Part shown: in pieces, positions 34,466 to 43,217 of the stretch | How positions within the stretch are numbered: position 1 is the first letter of the stretch | Layout: each line of letters opens with the position of its first letter | Source of the DNA: Pseudomonas helleri | Lineage (GTDB): Bacteria; Pseudomonadota; Gammaproteobacteria; Pseudomonadales; Pseudomonadaceae | DNA: 64,000 bases | Assembly: GCF_001043025.1 (NCBI RefSeq) | Contig: NZ_JYLD01000006.1 | Coordinates: 124,001-188,000 of the forward strand | Reading direction: 5' to 3' | Made by a program: the position numbers and the translations under genes | The notes under the pieces: generated by a model | Databases searched by the model: none | Told to the model about the DNA's origin: nothing | The model's input: the letters and a program-made list of their open reading frames with translations, nothing else

Positions 34466-35125
34466 ATGGCCCTTACCCGCGAACAAATGGCTCAGCGCGT
34501 CGCCCGCGAAATGCAGGACGGCTTCTACGTGAACCTCGGCATCGGCATCCCGACCCTGGTTGCCAACTACATCCCCGACGGCATGGAAGTCATGCTGCAA
34601 TCGGAAAACGGCCTGCTTGGCATGGGCGCCTTCCCGCGCAAGGGTGAAGCCGATGCCGACATGATCAACGCCGGCAAACAAACCGTCACCGCCCGCACCG
34701 GCGCATCGATTTTCTCGTCTGCCGAGTCGTTCGCGATGATACGCGGCGGCCACATTGACCTCACGGTGCTGGGCGCCTTTGAGGTCGACGTGCACGGCAA
34801 CATCGCCTCGTGGATGATCCCCGGCAAGCTGGTCAAGGGCATGGGCGGCGCGATGGACCTGGTGGCCGGTGCCGACAACATCATCGTCACCATGACCCAC
34901 GCCTCCAAAGACGGCGAATCCAAACTGCTGTCGCGCTGCAGCCTGCCGCTGACCGGCGCCGGGTGCATCAAGCGGGTGCTGACTGACCTGGCCTACCTGG
35001 AAATCGAAGACGGCGCCTTCATCCTCAAAGAGCGGGCGCCCGGAGTTAGCGTTGAAGAAATCGTCAGCAAAACAGCCGGTAAATTGATCGTTCCGGACCA
35101 TGTCCCGGAAATGCAGTTCGCCTGA
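34466..35125 (+). CDS. dhcB: 3-oxoacid CoA-transferase subunit B
   Basis: 219 residues from ATG 34466 (GGAG upstream). [16 protein letters not shown] (about 22-37) is followed by SENGLLGMG (about 47-55), whose glutamate is the covalent CoA acceptor. [30 protein letters not shown] (about 107-136) matches subunit B of the SCOT/AtoA family. It pairs with the gene just upstream and precedes the thiolase by 26 bp. Confidence 0.9.
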   Translation: MALTREQMAQRVAREMQDGFYVNLGIGIPTLVANYIPDGMEVMLQSENGLLGMGAFPRKGEADADMINAGKQTVTARTGASIFSSAESFAMIRGGHIDLTVLGAFEVDVHGNIASWMIPGKLVKGMGGAMDLVAGADNIIVTMTHASKDGESKLLSRCSLPLTGAGCIKRVLTDLAYLEIEDGAFILKERAPGVSVEEIVSKTAGKLIVPDHVPEMQFA

Positions 35126-35151
35126 TCCGCCACTATTTAAGGAGAGAAGTC

Positions 35152-36333
35152 ATGCAAGAAGTCGTCATTGTTGCCGCCACCCGCACGGCCATTGGCAGTT
35201 TTCAGGGCGCGCTGGCCAACATTCCGGCTGCCGAACTCGGCGCTGCCGTCATTCGTCAACTGCTGGAAACCACCGGTCTCAAAGGCGAGCAGGTTGACGA
35301 AGTGATCCTCGGCCAGGTGCTCACTGCGGGCTGCGGCCAGAACCCGGCGCGTCAGGCGTCGATCCTCGCCGGTCTGCCCCATGCCGTACCGGCACTGACC
35401 CTGAACAAACTTTGCGGTTCGGGCCTCAAGGCGCTGCATCTGGCCACCCAGGCAATTCGCTGCGGCGATGCCGAAGTCATCATCGCCGGAGGCATGGAAA
35501 GCATGAGCCTGGCGCCGTACGTACTGCCGGCCGCGCGCACCGGCCTGCGCATGGGCCACGCCAAAATGCTCGACAGCATGCTGCAAGACGGCCTGATGGA
35601 CGCGTTCAACGATTACCACATGGGCATCACCGCCGAGAACCTGGTGGACAAATACCATCTGACCCGCGAGCAACAGGACGCCTTCGCCGCCGCATCGCAA
35701 CAAAAAGCCATTGCGGCCATCGAGTCCGGGCGCTTTGCCGACGAGATCACCCCCATCCAGATTCCTCAGCGCAAAGGCGAGCCGATTTCGTTCAAGGTCG
35801 ATGAACAACCGCGCGACGGCATCACCGCCGAGGCCTTGAGCAAACTCAAGCCTGCGTTCAAAAAAGACGGCAGCGTCACCGCTGGCAACTCCTCGACCAT
35901 CAACGACGGCGCTGCCGCCGTGGTGCTGATGAGCGCCGATAAGGCCAAAGCCCTGGGCCTGCCCGTGCTGGCCCGGATCGCCGGTTACGCCAACGCCGGT
36001 GTCGACCCGGCCATCATGGGCATCGGCCCGGTTTCGGCAACCCGCACCTGCTTGAAAAAAGCTGGCTGGAGCCTCGACCAACTGGACCTGATCGAAGCCA
36101 ACGAAGCCTTCGCCGCGCAAGCGCTGGCGGTGAGCAAAGAGCTGGAATGGGACATGGACAAGGTCAACGTCAATGGCGGCGCCATCGCCCTGGGCCACCC
36201 GATTGGTGCGTCGGGCTGCCGTGTACTTGTGTCGTTGCTGCACGAAATGATCAAGCGTGACGCCAAAAAAGGCCTCGCGACCTTGTGCATCGGCGGCGGT
36301 CAGGGCGTGGCCCTGGCCATCGAGCGCGACTAA
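35152..36333 (+). CDS. atoB: Acetyl-CoA C-acetyltransferase (thiolase)
   Basis: 393 residues, standard for thiolase II. The nucleophilic cysteine is in [11 protein letters not shown] (about 85-95, Cys88), the active-site His is in GHPIGASG (about 348-355) and the second cysteine is in CIGGGQG (about 378-384). NEAFAAQ (about 316-322) is also conserved. It splits or forms acetoacetyl-CoA and completes the oxoacid module: after CoA transfer, the acyl chain is cleaved to acetyl-CoA. GGAGAG precedes the ATG. A strong hairpin follows 12 bp after the stop. Confidence 0.94.
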   Translation: MQEVVIVAATRTAIGSFQGALANIPAAELGAAVIRQLLETTGLKGEQVDEVILGQVLTAGCGQNPARQASILAGLPHAVPALTLNKLCGSGLKALHLATQAIRCGDAEVIIAGGMESMSLAPYVLPAARTGLRMGHAKMLDSMLQDGLMDAFNDYHMGITAENLVDKYHLTREQQDAFAAASQQKAIAAIESGRFADEITPIQIPQRKGEPISFKVDEQPRDGITAEALSKLKPAFKKDGSVTAGNSSTINDGAAAVVLMSADKAKALGLPVLARIAGYANAGVDPAIMGIGPVSATRTCLKKAGWSLDQLDLIEANEAFAAQALAVSKELEWDMDKVNVNGGAIALGHPIGASGCRVLVSLLHEMIKRDAKKGLATLCIGGGQGVALAIERD

Positions 36334-36345
36334 AAGGTTCAAACA

Positions 36346-36380
36346 GCCCGCGTGCAGATCCACGACATCTGCACGCGGGC
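36346..36380. terminator. Strong hairpin after the thiolase gene
   Basis: GCCCGCGTGCAGAT (36346-36359) pairs perfectly with ATCTGCACGCGGGC (36367-36380) around a 7-base loop. It sits between the convergent thiolase and LysR genes and can serve both strands. No U-tract follows. Confidence 0.8.
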
Positions 36381-36445
36381 TGGCAACACACCCGGCGCGG
36401 CACAGAGGCTAACTCTGGGTCACGCCGGGTTTTACAAGACTGCGG

Positions 36446-37336
36446 TCAGGCTGCCAGAAACTCGCTCATAGCCGTTCCCAGCGCATCGAACACCAACCCA
36501 ATACGCTGCACCCTGCGGCGGTCCTGATGCATGGCGATCCACACCTCCACGGCAAAACCCACTTGCCCGGGCAGCACTCGCACCAACCCGTAGCGCTGGG
36601 CCACCTGTTCAGGACACACCCCGATCCCCAACCCCGCCCGCAACGCAGCCAGTTGCGCGAGGTGATCATCGGTGCGAATCAACGCCCGCTCCGGTGCACA
36701 GTCAAAGCCCTGCTCACGCAGAAACTCCAGGTCATCCAGATTGCGATCAGGCCCGATCAGCGGGTAGCGGCTCAACTCGCTGGCAGTCGCCAGGCCGCCC
36801 TCTTGCGCCAGCAACTCGGGAGCCGCGTACAACCCGACCCGCAACTCCCCGACTTTGCGCGCCACCACCGAGGCTTCAGTAGGGCGGCGGATGCGTACGG
36901 CCACGTCTGCCTCTTGCTGCGCCAGTGCGTGCAAGCGGTTGGACACGCTCAGTTCGATGGCCAGTTGCGGGTGCTCGCGGCGCACTGCACGCAGCATCGG
37001 CGGCAGCACTTCAACACCCAGCAATTGGCCGCTGGTCAGGCGTACCGTGCCGCTGGCCAGCGCGGCATCGGCGGATGCCGCGCGATTGAAGGCATTGGCC
37101 GCCATGGCCATGGCTTCAACATGGCTGATGAGGTCTTTGGCCATTTCAGTGGGCAGCAACCCGGCAGGCGTGCGAATAAACAGGCTGACACCGACACTTT
37201 GCTCCAGCGCTTCGATGCGCCGACGCGCAGTGGCCTGGGCGATGCCCAGCAAACGTGCGGCCCCGGACAGGCTGCCGGTGCGTAATACCGCTAAAAAAGC
37301 ACGTTGGGTTTCCCACTGTAATTGAGGGGGGGTCAT
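36446..37336 (-). CDS. LysR-family regulator, target unknown
   Basis: 296 residues. The DNA-binding part has LSGAARLLGIAQATARRRIEALEQSVGVSLFIRT (about 22-56). The C-terminal domain includes PTEASVVARKVGELRVGLYAAPELL. It starts 105 bp from the divergent GFA-family gene at 37442, which may be its target, but nothing in the sequence proves this. The recognition helix is slightly atypical: RRR follows ATA, where LysR proteins usually have a small polar residue. Confidence 0.88.
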   Translation of the reverse strand: MTPPQLQWETQRAFLAVLRTGSLSGAARLLGIAQATARRRIEALEQSVGVSLFIRTPAGLLPTEMAKDLISHVEAMAMAANAFNRAASADAALASGTVRLTSGQLLGVEVLPPMLRAVRREHPQLAIELSVSNRLHALAQQEADVAVRIRRPTEASVVARKVGELRVGLYAAPELLAQEGGLATASELSRYPLIGPDRNLDDLEFLREQGFDCAPERALIRTDDHLAQLAALRAGLGIGVCPEQVAQRYGLVRVLPGQVGFAVEVWIAMHQDRRRVQRIGLVFDALGTAMSEFLAA

Positions 37337-37441
37337 ACATTTCCTGTGAGCCGCTGGGCAGTTTTGGCGAATGTTTTTTGAGGAGGTACTCGCTCAGACT
37401 TGCGAAGAATATCCTACAGACATCCAAGAGGAACCTTACCC

Positions 37442-37885
37442 ATGACACTCACTGGAAAATGCCGCTGCTCGGCCGTGAACTACACCCTCGACACCGACGC
37501 TGCGCTGGCGGTGTATGCCTGCCATTGTCAGCATTGCCAAACCTGGAGCGGCAGCAGTTTTGCCCTGCACGCGCTGGTGCCAGCAGATGCCCTGTCGCTG
37601 GTCGGCCCGGTGACGCATTACGCGTATGACACCAACAGCCAGCACGCTGATCACGTCGTGTGCAGCCAGTGCCACACTCGCCTCTTCAACACCACCAGTG
37701 CTGCGCCCGGTTTACGGGTGTTGCGCGTGGGCACGCTGGACAACAGCCCTGCGTTACAGCCCGTCGCGCACATTTGGGTCAAGCACAAGCAACCCTGGCT
37801 GAGCCTGCCGGACACCATTGCGAGTTGGCCCGAAAGCCCTACCCCGCAACAATTCGCCGAGGCGTTGAGTGCTAGTGGTCGGTAA
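37442..37885 (+). CDS. GFA-family zinc protein (formaldehyde-activating/CENP-V type)
   Basis: 147 residues from ATG 37442. The zinc cysteines are visible in GKCRCSAV (about 5-12), CHCQHC (about 27-32) and CSQCHTRLF (about 78-86). The family was named for glutathione-dependent formaldehyde-activating enzyme, but most members have unproven functions. The 3' end overlaps the convergent DUF2063 gene by 14 bp, an unusual tail-to-tail overlap. Confidence 0.88.
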   Translation: MTLTGKCRCSAVNYTLDTDAALAVYACHCQHCQTWSGSSFALHALVPADALSLVGPVTHYAYDTNSQHADHVVCSQCHTRLFNTTSAAPGLRVLRVGTLDNSPALQPVAHIWVKHKQPWLSLPDTIASWPESPTPQQFAEALSASGR

Positions 37886-38621
37886 CCCCGACGATTAATT
37901 CACTGCCAATCCAGCCAGCCAGCATTTCACCGGCCCGGCCTATCCCCTCTTCTTCGCCCAGACGTTCGACTAAAAACTCGCACAACCCGGCAAAGCTGCC
38001 GTCGTGTTGCAGGTGCTGCAGCGCGTGCAGTTCCAGCGCGTCGACCTGGCGCAGGCGCGAGGTGTATTGGCGACGCCACACCAGCAACCCGCCCGCCTCG
38101 GCCAGCATCGCGGCTTCGGGCGGCGGGGTTTGCTGCCACAAGGCCGACCAGATGGCTTCGGCATTGGTGGTCAACGCGTGGCTGCGCAGCGACGGCGCCA
38201 ATTGCAGGCGCGCCGTGTCCCAGTCCACCGAAGCCAGCGCCTCCATGCGCAGGGGCGCAGCGTCGGCGGCGACAAACGCCTCGTTCAGTGACCATTCGAT
38301 CCACGCCAGTTCGTGTACGTCCGGGTTGTCAGGGAAGACTTCATATAAGGTTTTTTGCAAGCCTGCCGGGTAAACATCAAGGGTCCAGGCATGCGGCGGA
38401 TGGCGGTCGATATGGGTGATGCACGCGGCCAAAAAGGCTTCATCCCCCAGCCATTGGCGCAGGTTGGGAAACGCCCCTTCCAGGCAACCTACCAATTGCG
38501 CCCGGTAGTTGTTCTGGTACACCGCCAGACCGGCAACATGATTGCCCAGAAGCGCGGCGGATTCATCCGAAGCGTTCACCAGCCAGTTCTGGAATTCCTG
38601 CTGCAAACGGGCCAGGTTCAT
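37872..38621 (-). CDS. DUF2063 partner protein of the MNIO enzyme (HvfC/BufC-like)
   Basis: 249 residues. The N-terminal part, LQQEFQNWLV and LAVYQNNYRAQLVGCLEGAFPNLRQWLGDEAF (about 32-63), matches DUF2063. DUF2063 proteins work with DUF692 multinuclear iron oxidases, recognising the precursor peptide. The start overlaps the DUF692 gene stop (ATGA), so enzyme and partner are coupled. It is the last gene of the leftward operon 41396-37872. Confidence 0.9.
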   Translation of the reverse strand: MNLARLQQEFQNWLVNASDESAALLGNHVAGLAVYQNNYRAQLVGCLEGAFPNLRQWLGDEAFLAACITHIDRHPPHAWTLDVYPAGLQKTLYEVFPDNPDVHELAWIEWSLNEAFVAADAAPLRMEALASVDWDTARLQLAPSLRSHALTTNAEAIWSALWQQTPPPEAAMLAEAGGLLVWRRQYTSRLRQVDALELHALQHLQHDGSFAGLCEFLVERLGEEEGIGRAGEMLAGWIGSELIVGVTDH

Positions 38622-39469
38622 GCTCGCACCTGCGCACGCTGTTTGGCCGCGCTGGCGCCCAATGCCCGGGCGATGGCGAGTTCATCGAGCAGTTCGGACA
38701 AAGGTGGAATCTCATCATCACGCTCGATCATGGTGGCCACCGGGCCCAGCCGCTCAATGGCCTTGGCGTACAAGTGCCAGACGCCGCTGCACACCGGGCT
38801 GTCATGGCTGTCAATCAACAGGCTGGGGCCCTGGCTGTGGCCCGCGAGGTGCACCTGACGCACGCGCTCGGCCGGTATGCCGTCGAGAAACGCCAGTGCA
38901 TCAAAGCCGTGGTTGCTGGCGCTGACAAACACATTATTGACGTCCAGCAGCAGCTCGCAGCCAGTGCGCCGGGACATCTCGGCAATGAATTCCCACTCGC
39001 TCATGGACGCGCCCGCAAAGGCCAGATAGCTCGACGGATTTTCAAACAGCATAGTGCGGCCCAGGGCCTCTTGAGCCTGGTGGATATTGGCGCAGACCAG
39101 GTTCAGTGCCTCTTCGGTGTAAGGCAGTGGCAGCAAATCGTGGGAGTTGAAGCCGCCGGTGCGCGACCAACTCAAATGGTCGGACACAAACAGCGGTTCA
39201 ATGTCGTCCACCAGCGACTTGAGGCGCTTGAGGTAGTCAGGGTCCAGCCCTTGGGCGGTGCCGATGGACATGGACACGCCGTGCAGCGCCACCGGATGCC
39301 GCTCACGGATCTGGCGCAGGATATGCAGTGGCTGGCCGCCTGCAACCATAAAATTCTCGGAGATCACTTCGACGAAATCCACGGCGACCGAGGTTTCAAG
39401 AAAGTCGCTGTAATGTTCCTTGCGCAACCCCAGGCCATAGCCCGAGAAACGTGGATTGGATGTCGCCAT
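38618..39469 (-). CDS. DUF692 multinuclear non-heme iron oxidase (MNIO; HvfB/BufB-like)
   Basis: 283 residues from ATG 39469. It is a TIM-barrel enzyme with the metal-ligand motifs of the family in order: ISENFM (about 35-40), LHGVSMSIG (about 62-70), VSDHLSW (about 96-102), ENPSSYL (about 146-152), LLLDVNNVFVSA (about 178-189) and HLAGHSQ (about 215-221). MNIOs modify cysteines in RiPP precursors, for example to oxazolone-thioamide or thiooxazole rings that bind copper. The Cys-rich precursor gene lies 121 bp upstream across a REP element, and DUF2063 follows. It is the only DUF692 enzyme seen here. Confidence 0.93.
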   Translation of the reverse strand: MATSNPRFSGYGLGLRKEHYSDFLETSVAVDFVEVISENFMVAGGQPLHILRQIRERHPVALHGVSMSIGTAQGLDPDYLKRLKSLVDDIEPLFVSDHLSWSRTGGFNSHDLLPLPYTEEALNLVCANIHQAQEALGRTMLFENPSSYLAFAGASMSEWEFIAEMSRRTGCELLLDVNNVFVSASNHGFDALAFLDGIPAERVRQVHLAGHSQGPSLLIDSHDSPVCSGVWHLYAKAIERLGPVATMIERDDEIPPLSELLDELAIARALGASAAKQRAQVRA

Positions 39470-39511
39470 GTGATGTGCTCCAGTGCATCGATAGGTCGTT
39501 GTACGCAAACA

Positions 39512-39580
39512 CTGCAGGAGCCAACTGTCTCGAGATCTTTTGATCGTTTAAAAGATCGCGAGACAAGCTCGCTCCTGCAC
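39512..39580. repeat. REP pair between precursor and MNIO genes
   Basis: An inverted REP pair, CTGCAGGAGCCAACTGTCTC to CAAGCTCGCTCCTGCA, lies inside the operon. Such structures can stabilise the upstream transcript or reduce read-through, which would favour excess precursor over enzyme. Confidence 0.75.
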
Positions 39581-39590
39581 CGGGGGCGGG

Positions 39591-39863
39591 TTACTTGGCC
39601 TCGGTGGTGGTGCCGCCCAGTTTCAGGCACTCGGACGGGGTTTTCACCACAACGCCCTGGCCTTTACAGCTATTGAGGCCTTTGCAGTCGTTTTTCGACG
39701 TGGCGCACTGGCTTTCGCCTTTACAGCTGTTGACGCCGTAGCAGCGGCCGGGTTTTTCCTGCTGGTCGGCAGCGCTGGCGGCCGTAGCGAAAGAGGCGGA
39801 TGCCATAGCGATCAGGGCAGCAGCAGTGGCAAGGCTGACGCGGGATTTCAAAGAAGTGCTCAT
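39591..39863 (-). CDS. Exported Cys-rich RiPP precursor with CKG repeats (bufferin-like)
   Basis: 90 residues: a Sec-type signal (about 1-31, ending ATAASA) and a small mature part with six cysteines (GRCYG, NSCKG, SQCA, NDCKG, NSCKG, SECLK). Three CKG tripeptides form a repeat pattern. This is the type of precursor modified by DUF692 enzymes, and the MNIO and its partner lie directly downstream. The modified cysteines cannot be told from sequence. The spacing differs from the second precursor in the same operon (41124-41396), so the two are not simple duplicates. GGAGAC precedes the ATG. Confidence 0.85.
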   Translation of the reverse strand: MSTSLKSRVSLATAAALIAMASASFATAASAADQQEKPGRCYGVNSCKGESQCATSKNDCKGLNSCKGQGVVVKTPSECLKLGGTTTEAK

Positions 39864-39898
39864 GGGGGTGTCTCCAGGGTGTTTTTTGGTGTTTTGGG

Positions 39899-40666
39899 TT
39901 AGTTAATAACTGATGCAGCGTCTTCGATCACTTTGGCCACCGCTTCGGGCTGGGAAATGTACACGGAGTGGCTGCCTTTTAGTTCAGTGACTTTGGAACC
40001 GGCGCGCTTGTACATCCAGCGCTGTAAATCGGGGCTCAAGGCCCGGTCTTCGGTAGAGAGCACCGCATAGGTGGGCTTCTTGTGCCAGGCGGCGTCCCAC
40101 ACGGTGCCGCCGAACAATGCGGTGGTGGCCGGGACTTGCGAGGCCGCCATAAAGTCGGTGCGATTGGTGGTCAGGTCAGCGGCAAAATCATCATGGAACT
40201 TGCTGCGGTCCACAAACAGATGGCCGTCTCGGCTCTGCTTGATGTCATTGCTTGGCGCAGGCATGGAGTTCAACAACTGGGACATGTTCTCGCCCACTTC
40301 CGGCTGCAAGGCCGAAACGTAGACCAACGCCCTGACCTTGCCCCGGTCACCGGCAATCGAGATCACCCCGCCGCCGGAACTGTGACCCACCAGCACCACC
40401 GGGCCGACCTGTTGCTCCAGCACTTCACGGGCTTCGGCTACGTCTGCAGCAAGGCTTTCATGCCCCTGGTGCACCACGGTGACCTTGTAGCCCTGGTGGG
40501 ACAGGATGTCGTGTACCACTCGCCAGCCGGAGCCGTCGACAAACGAGCCAGGCACAATCACCACGTTTTTACCGGTGCCGGGCAACGCCTGCGGCTTTTC
40601 AGCCGCCGAAGCCAGCATGGGCGCCGTCAACGCCATGGCGATGACCAGAGAAGACAGAACACGCAT
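39899..40666 (-). CDS. Exported alpha/beta hydrolase within the RiPP operon
   Basis: 255 residues from ATG 40666 (GGAGTG upstream). A Sec signal (MRVLSSLVIAMALTAPMLASA) precedes a complete hydrolase fold: VVIVPGSFVDGSGW (about 35-48), nucleophile elbow GHSSGGG (about 94-100), acid residue near STEDRALSP, and terminal GSHSVY with the catalytic His. It resembles EstC/hydroxynitrile-lyase-like esterases, acting in the periplasm. It lies between the DoxX gene (32 bp) and the second precursor (35 bp). Hydrolases are not core parts of known MNIO operons, so its role here is open. Confidence 0.88.
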   Translation of the reverse strand: MRVLSSLVIAMALTAPMLASAAEKPQALPGTGKNVVIVPGSFVDGSGWRVVHDILSHQGYKVTVVHQGHESLAADVAEAREVLEQQVGPVVLVGHSSGGGVISIAGDRGKVRALVYVSALQPEVGENMSQLLNSMPAPSNDIKQSRDGHLFVDRSKFHDDFAADLTTNRTDFMAASQVPATTALFGGTVWDAAWHKKPTYAVLSTEDRALSPDLQRWMYKRAGSKVTELKGSHSVYISQPEAVAKVIEDAASVIN

Positions 40667-40698
40667 AAAGACACTCCACAGCATTATTGTTAAAGGGT

Positions 40699-41127
40699 TC
40701 ACACACACCGACGGCGCAACACGTTGTCCAGCGACCAGGCCCCGCCACCGTAGGCCAACAGCGGTAGCAACAACCCCGCCCAGGTCAAATGCGTCGGCCA
40801 GGCGTCGGGGTAGACAAACACCTCGATCACCAGGGTCATGCCCAACAGTGCAGCAGCAGACAGGCGAGTCATCAGGCCCAGCACCAGCAACAGCGGGAAC
40901 GCATGCTCGGCGTATGCCGCTAGGTGCGCCGCCCATTCCGGGGGGATCACAGGCAAGGCGTATTCCGAGCGAAACAAGGTGTAAGTCGACTGTTTGAGTT
41001 CCAGAAAACCGGTGACTTTGGTACGGCCCGAGAGGAAGAACACCGAGGCGATACCGACACGGGCCACCAACAACAGCAGTGCCTCAGGCAATAACCGCTT
41101 GAGCACCACCGGGGCCGAGGCAATCAC
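40699..41127 (-). CDS. DoxX-family membrane protein (BufD-like)
   Basis: 142 residues with four hydrophobic helices. The DoxX pattern is visible: [25 protein letters not shown] (about 17-41), [21 protein letters not shown] (about 71-91) and a terminal LSLDN-like WSLDNVL. DoxX proteins accompany DUF2282 precursors and DUF692 enzymes in many proteobacteria. It overlaps the precursor stop (ATGA), so it is coupled to it. Its molecular role, for example quinone-linked redox chemistry, is not settled. Confidence 0.9.
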   Translation of the reverse strand: MIASAPVVLKRLLPEALLLLVARVGIASVFFLSGRTKVTGFLELKQSTYTLFRSEYALPVIPPEWAAHLAAYAEHAFPLLLVLGLMTRLSAAALLGMTLVIEVFVYPDAWPTHLTWAGLLLPLLAYGGGAWSLDNVLRRRCV

Positions 41128-41396
41128 GGTTTTTCCGTCAGGCTGCCATAGCCTTTAGGGGTTTTGATCTGGGTGCAGGTGCCTTTGTCCACCAGGATCC
41201 ATGCGTTGCCCTGGTAGTCAGCTGTGGCGGTACCGGCGCAAGAGGTGCCTTTACCCGCGGCACAATCATTGGCACCGGCCAGCGACACGCCGAAGCATTT
41301 CTCTTGAGGCTTGGCATCATCAGCGTGGGCAGCACCGGCAAAGGCACCGAGGGACAGAGCGAGGGTGGCGGCGAGAGCGGCGTAATGGCGCTTCAT
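41124..41396 (-). CDS. DUF2282-type exported precursor (bufferin-like)
   Basis: 90 residues. A Sec signal ([25 protein letters not shown], cleaved near residue 25) leads to a mature part with four cysteines: [11 protein letters not shown] (about 32-41), NDCAAG, TSCAG and KGTCTQI. The EKCFGV, NDCA, SCAG and GTC order matches DUF2282, whose members are copper-binding products of DUF692 enzymes. AGGAG sits 8 bases before the ATG. It is the first gene of the leftward operon. No second DUF692 gene lies next to it, so the enzyme at 38618-39469 may modify both precursors. Confidence 0.9.
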   Translation of the reverse strand: MKRHYAALAATLALSLGAFAGAAHADDAKPQEKCFGVSLAGANDCAAGKGTSCAGTATADYQGNAWILVDKGTCTQIKTPKGYGSLTEKP

Positions 41397-41429
41397 TGTT
41401 ATATCTCCTGGCTTGACTGAATGTGTCCG

Positions 41430-41463
41430 TAGCGCAAGTTCAGGTGAGTGATCACTTGCGCTA
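41430..41463. promoter_or_regulatory. Inverted repeat upstream of the RiPP operon
   Basis: TAGCGCAAGT and ACTTGCGCTA, perfect 10-bp arms with 14 bases between them, lie 34 bp before the first precursor gene. It may be an operator or a 5' hairpin of the mRNA. Confidence 0.45.
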
Positions 41464-41532
41464 TCGGGTAGACAGATTTAAAGCCAGGCGTGTATCTGGT
41501 CTGTGTCGCGTTCGACCGTTAACAACCTGCGG

Positions 41533-41569
41533 GTGTATCAGCGTGGGGTTGGTACACAGTGTGATACAC
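41533..41569. promoter_or_regulatory. Second inverted repeat, GTGTATCA type
   Basis: GTGTATCA (41533-41540) and TGATACAC (41562-41569) are perfect inverted arms, with a related GGTACAC between them. It lies between the lipoprotein gene and the RiPP operon, where the operon promoter is expected. Confidence 0.4.
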
Positions 41570-41592
41570 AGCGAGTGCGTTACCCCCCTGAA

Positions 41593-41997
41593 TCAGTTGC
41601 CTTCGCCAGCACATCCGCTGTTGCGTTCACCGGCATAAGTCCAGGTAGACGTGTGGGTGAACGTCTCACCCGACATCGAGTCGGTGCAGGGTTTTGGCTC
41701 GATCACCAGGCTGAACGCCTTGCCCTGATCGGTGCCGGTGTAGGTCGTGCGATCCCCCGACACCACCTTGTCGGCATGCAATTGCCGACCCTCTAAATGA
41801 TCCGGGGTAATCCAGGCCAGGGTGTCGCCATTGACCTTGAGGGTCCAGAACGGCTCGTTGCCTCGGGCGACAAACTGCCGGGCCGTACTCGTTGCTTCAG
41901 GGGCCGTGGTGCTGACCGAGGGCGCATGCTGGCTGCATGCGCTCAAGAGCAACTGCAACACAAACGCCGCGAGGGGCGCCATCACTTCCTTTTTCAT
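41593..41997 (-). CDS. COG3650-like lipoprotein
   Basis: 134 residues from ATG 41997. A lipoprotein signal ends in LLLSAC (lipobox, Cys near 20). The mature part has GNEPFWTLKVNGDTLAWITP (about 46-65) and MSGETFTHTSTWTYAG near the end, a pattern of small COG3650/HslJ-like envelope proteins. Two late cysteines (KPCTDSMSG and NSGCAG) could form a disulfide. The function is unknown. It is on the same strand as the RiPP operon, but 196 bp with two inverted repeats separates them. Confidence 0.75.
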   Translation of the reverse strand: MKKEVMAPLAAFVLQLLLSACSQHAPSVSTTAPEATSTARQFVARGNEPFWTLKVNGDTLAWITPDHLEGRQLHADKVVSGDRTTYTGTDQGKAFSLVIEPKPCTDSMSGETFTHTSTWTYAGERNSGCAGEGN

Positions 41998-42113
41998 CAC
42001 GTCATTCCTTAATTGAGTCCGTTGGTCACCCTAGCAAATCAGCATGCAAGACGCATTGTGGCGGCTTAAAAAACCGTGTTACATACGCGCACACCTCGCC
42101 ATGGACTGCCCGG

Positions 42114-42569
42114 ATGTTTAACTCGACCTCGTCATTAAAAACCTTGAGCGTCAGCTTTTTATTGATGGCCAGTGCCGCACACGCCGACCCGCATGTTGCG
42201 CCGGGTGCTGACTGGGCCAAGGTGGTGCAGGCCGTGCTGTCGGTGAGTAGCTGCCAGAACCGGCTGGTAGAGGCCGACCGCGCCAAATGCTACAAAAACA
42301 ACAGCGCGCAGGCTTGCCGCGACATACCCGAGGGCGTCCAGAAAGAAAACTGCATCATCGAGTACTCATACAATCGCGTACCGCAAAAAACCGGCATGCC
42401 TTCCCACCCGCCCCTCGTCACCTCCCCCTTCAAATCAGACGGCCAGGCGCTGAACAACACCGCCTCAGTGAAAGCGACGCCACAGCCGGTGGAAAGCGCG
42501 CCGGACGAACTCGATTCGACAATAAAGTTCTTGTTGCATGACCAAGGGCAAACGCCTGTTGTGCAGTAA
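42114..42569 (+). CDS. Small exported protein of unknown function
   Basis: 151 residues from ATG 42114. A Sec signal (MFNSTSSLKTLSVSFLLMASAAHA) is clear. The mature part holds several cysteines (SSCQNR, AKCYKN, QACRDI, ENCIIEY), which suggests disulfides, and a Pro/Ser/Thr-rich C-terminal half that is probably flexible. I do not recognise the family. The frame is open further upstream, but those codons look non-coding. Confidence 0.65.
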   Translation: MFNSTSSLKTLSVSFLLMASAAHADPHVAPGADWAKVVQAVLSVSSCQNRLVEADRAKCYKNNSAQACRDIPEGVQKENCIIEYSYNRVPQKTGMPSHPPLVTSPFKSDGQALNNTASVKATPQPVESAPDELDSTIKFLLHDQGQTPVVQ

Positions 42570-42619
42570 GCGGTGATTGAACAATTGCCTGCAGGAGCTG
42601 CGGCTGTTGCTGATACACA

Positions 42620-43111
42620 CTAAATAACGATGTAGTCGTTGTGCTGAATCACACCCCGGTGCTCGCCCTCAACCAGATGAATGTAGCGCCCGCTCACCTG
42701 ATCAATCGGCAAGCAATCATCCACATCCAGCAGCGCGTCGGTGTGGGCCTGTTGCCAATGCTTGAGCATGTGCTGTCTGGCCCTGGATTTGGCATGGTTC
42801 TTGTCCTGGGCAACCACCAGCAGGTAATGATGGGCCTCACCAAAAGTATTCGCCTCGTAGCCACCCAGGTTGATGAAATACAAACGCGGAGAACCTGGTA
42901 GCGGTGCCAGCGGGCTCAGCTCAACCTTCCAGCCATCTACGCCGTCAACCCGCATCCAGGCGTCGATGTGCAAACCTGCCGGGTTGCCAAACCAGCCCTG
43001 ACGCAGTTGCGGGTAGGTTGCTTCCAGGCTGTCGGCGATGGCAAAAACCACGTCATGAACTTCGATTTTGGCTCGGGGATGCTTGCCCCCGAGCATAACA
43101 ACAAACAGCAT
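42620..43111 (-). CDS. DUF1543 family protein
   Basis: 163 residues from ATG 43111 (GGAGAG upstream). It begins MLFVVMLGGKHPRAKIEVHDVVFAI, the DUF1543 hallmark, followed by a second, similar half with LYFINLGGYEANTFGEAHHYLLVVA. The internal duplication is characteristic. It is cytoplasmic, with no known function. A start at 43132 is possible but lacks a ribosome site. Confidence 0.85.
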   Translation of the reverse strand: MLFVVMLGGKHPRAKIEVHDVVFAIADSLEATYPQLRQGWFGNPAGLHIDAWMRVDGVDGWKVELSPLAPLPGSPRLYFINLGGYEANTFGEAHHYLLVVAQDKNHAKSRARQHMLKHWQQAHTDALLDVDDCLPIDQVSGRYIHLVEGEHRGVIQHNDYIVI

Positions 43112-43217
43112 TTCAGCTCTCCAGAAGATCACGACCCGGGCGCCATAGTACGCGGCGTGCGTTGCGCTTTGTGTGATCCGTTTAACGGTGCCATCGCAAG
43201 CTCTGGCTTCGCAATTG

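Noticed and set aside
35137..36363. 408-codon minus-strand frame opposite the thiolase gene
   Set aside because: It mirrors the complete thiolase gene, whose catalytic motifs are intact; the antisense frame shows no domain.
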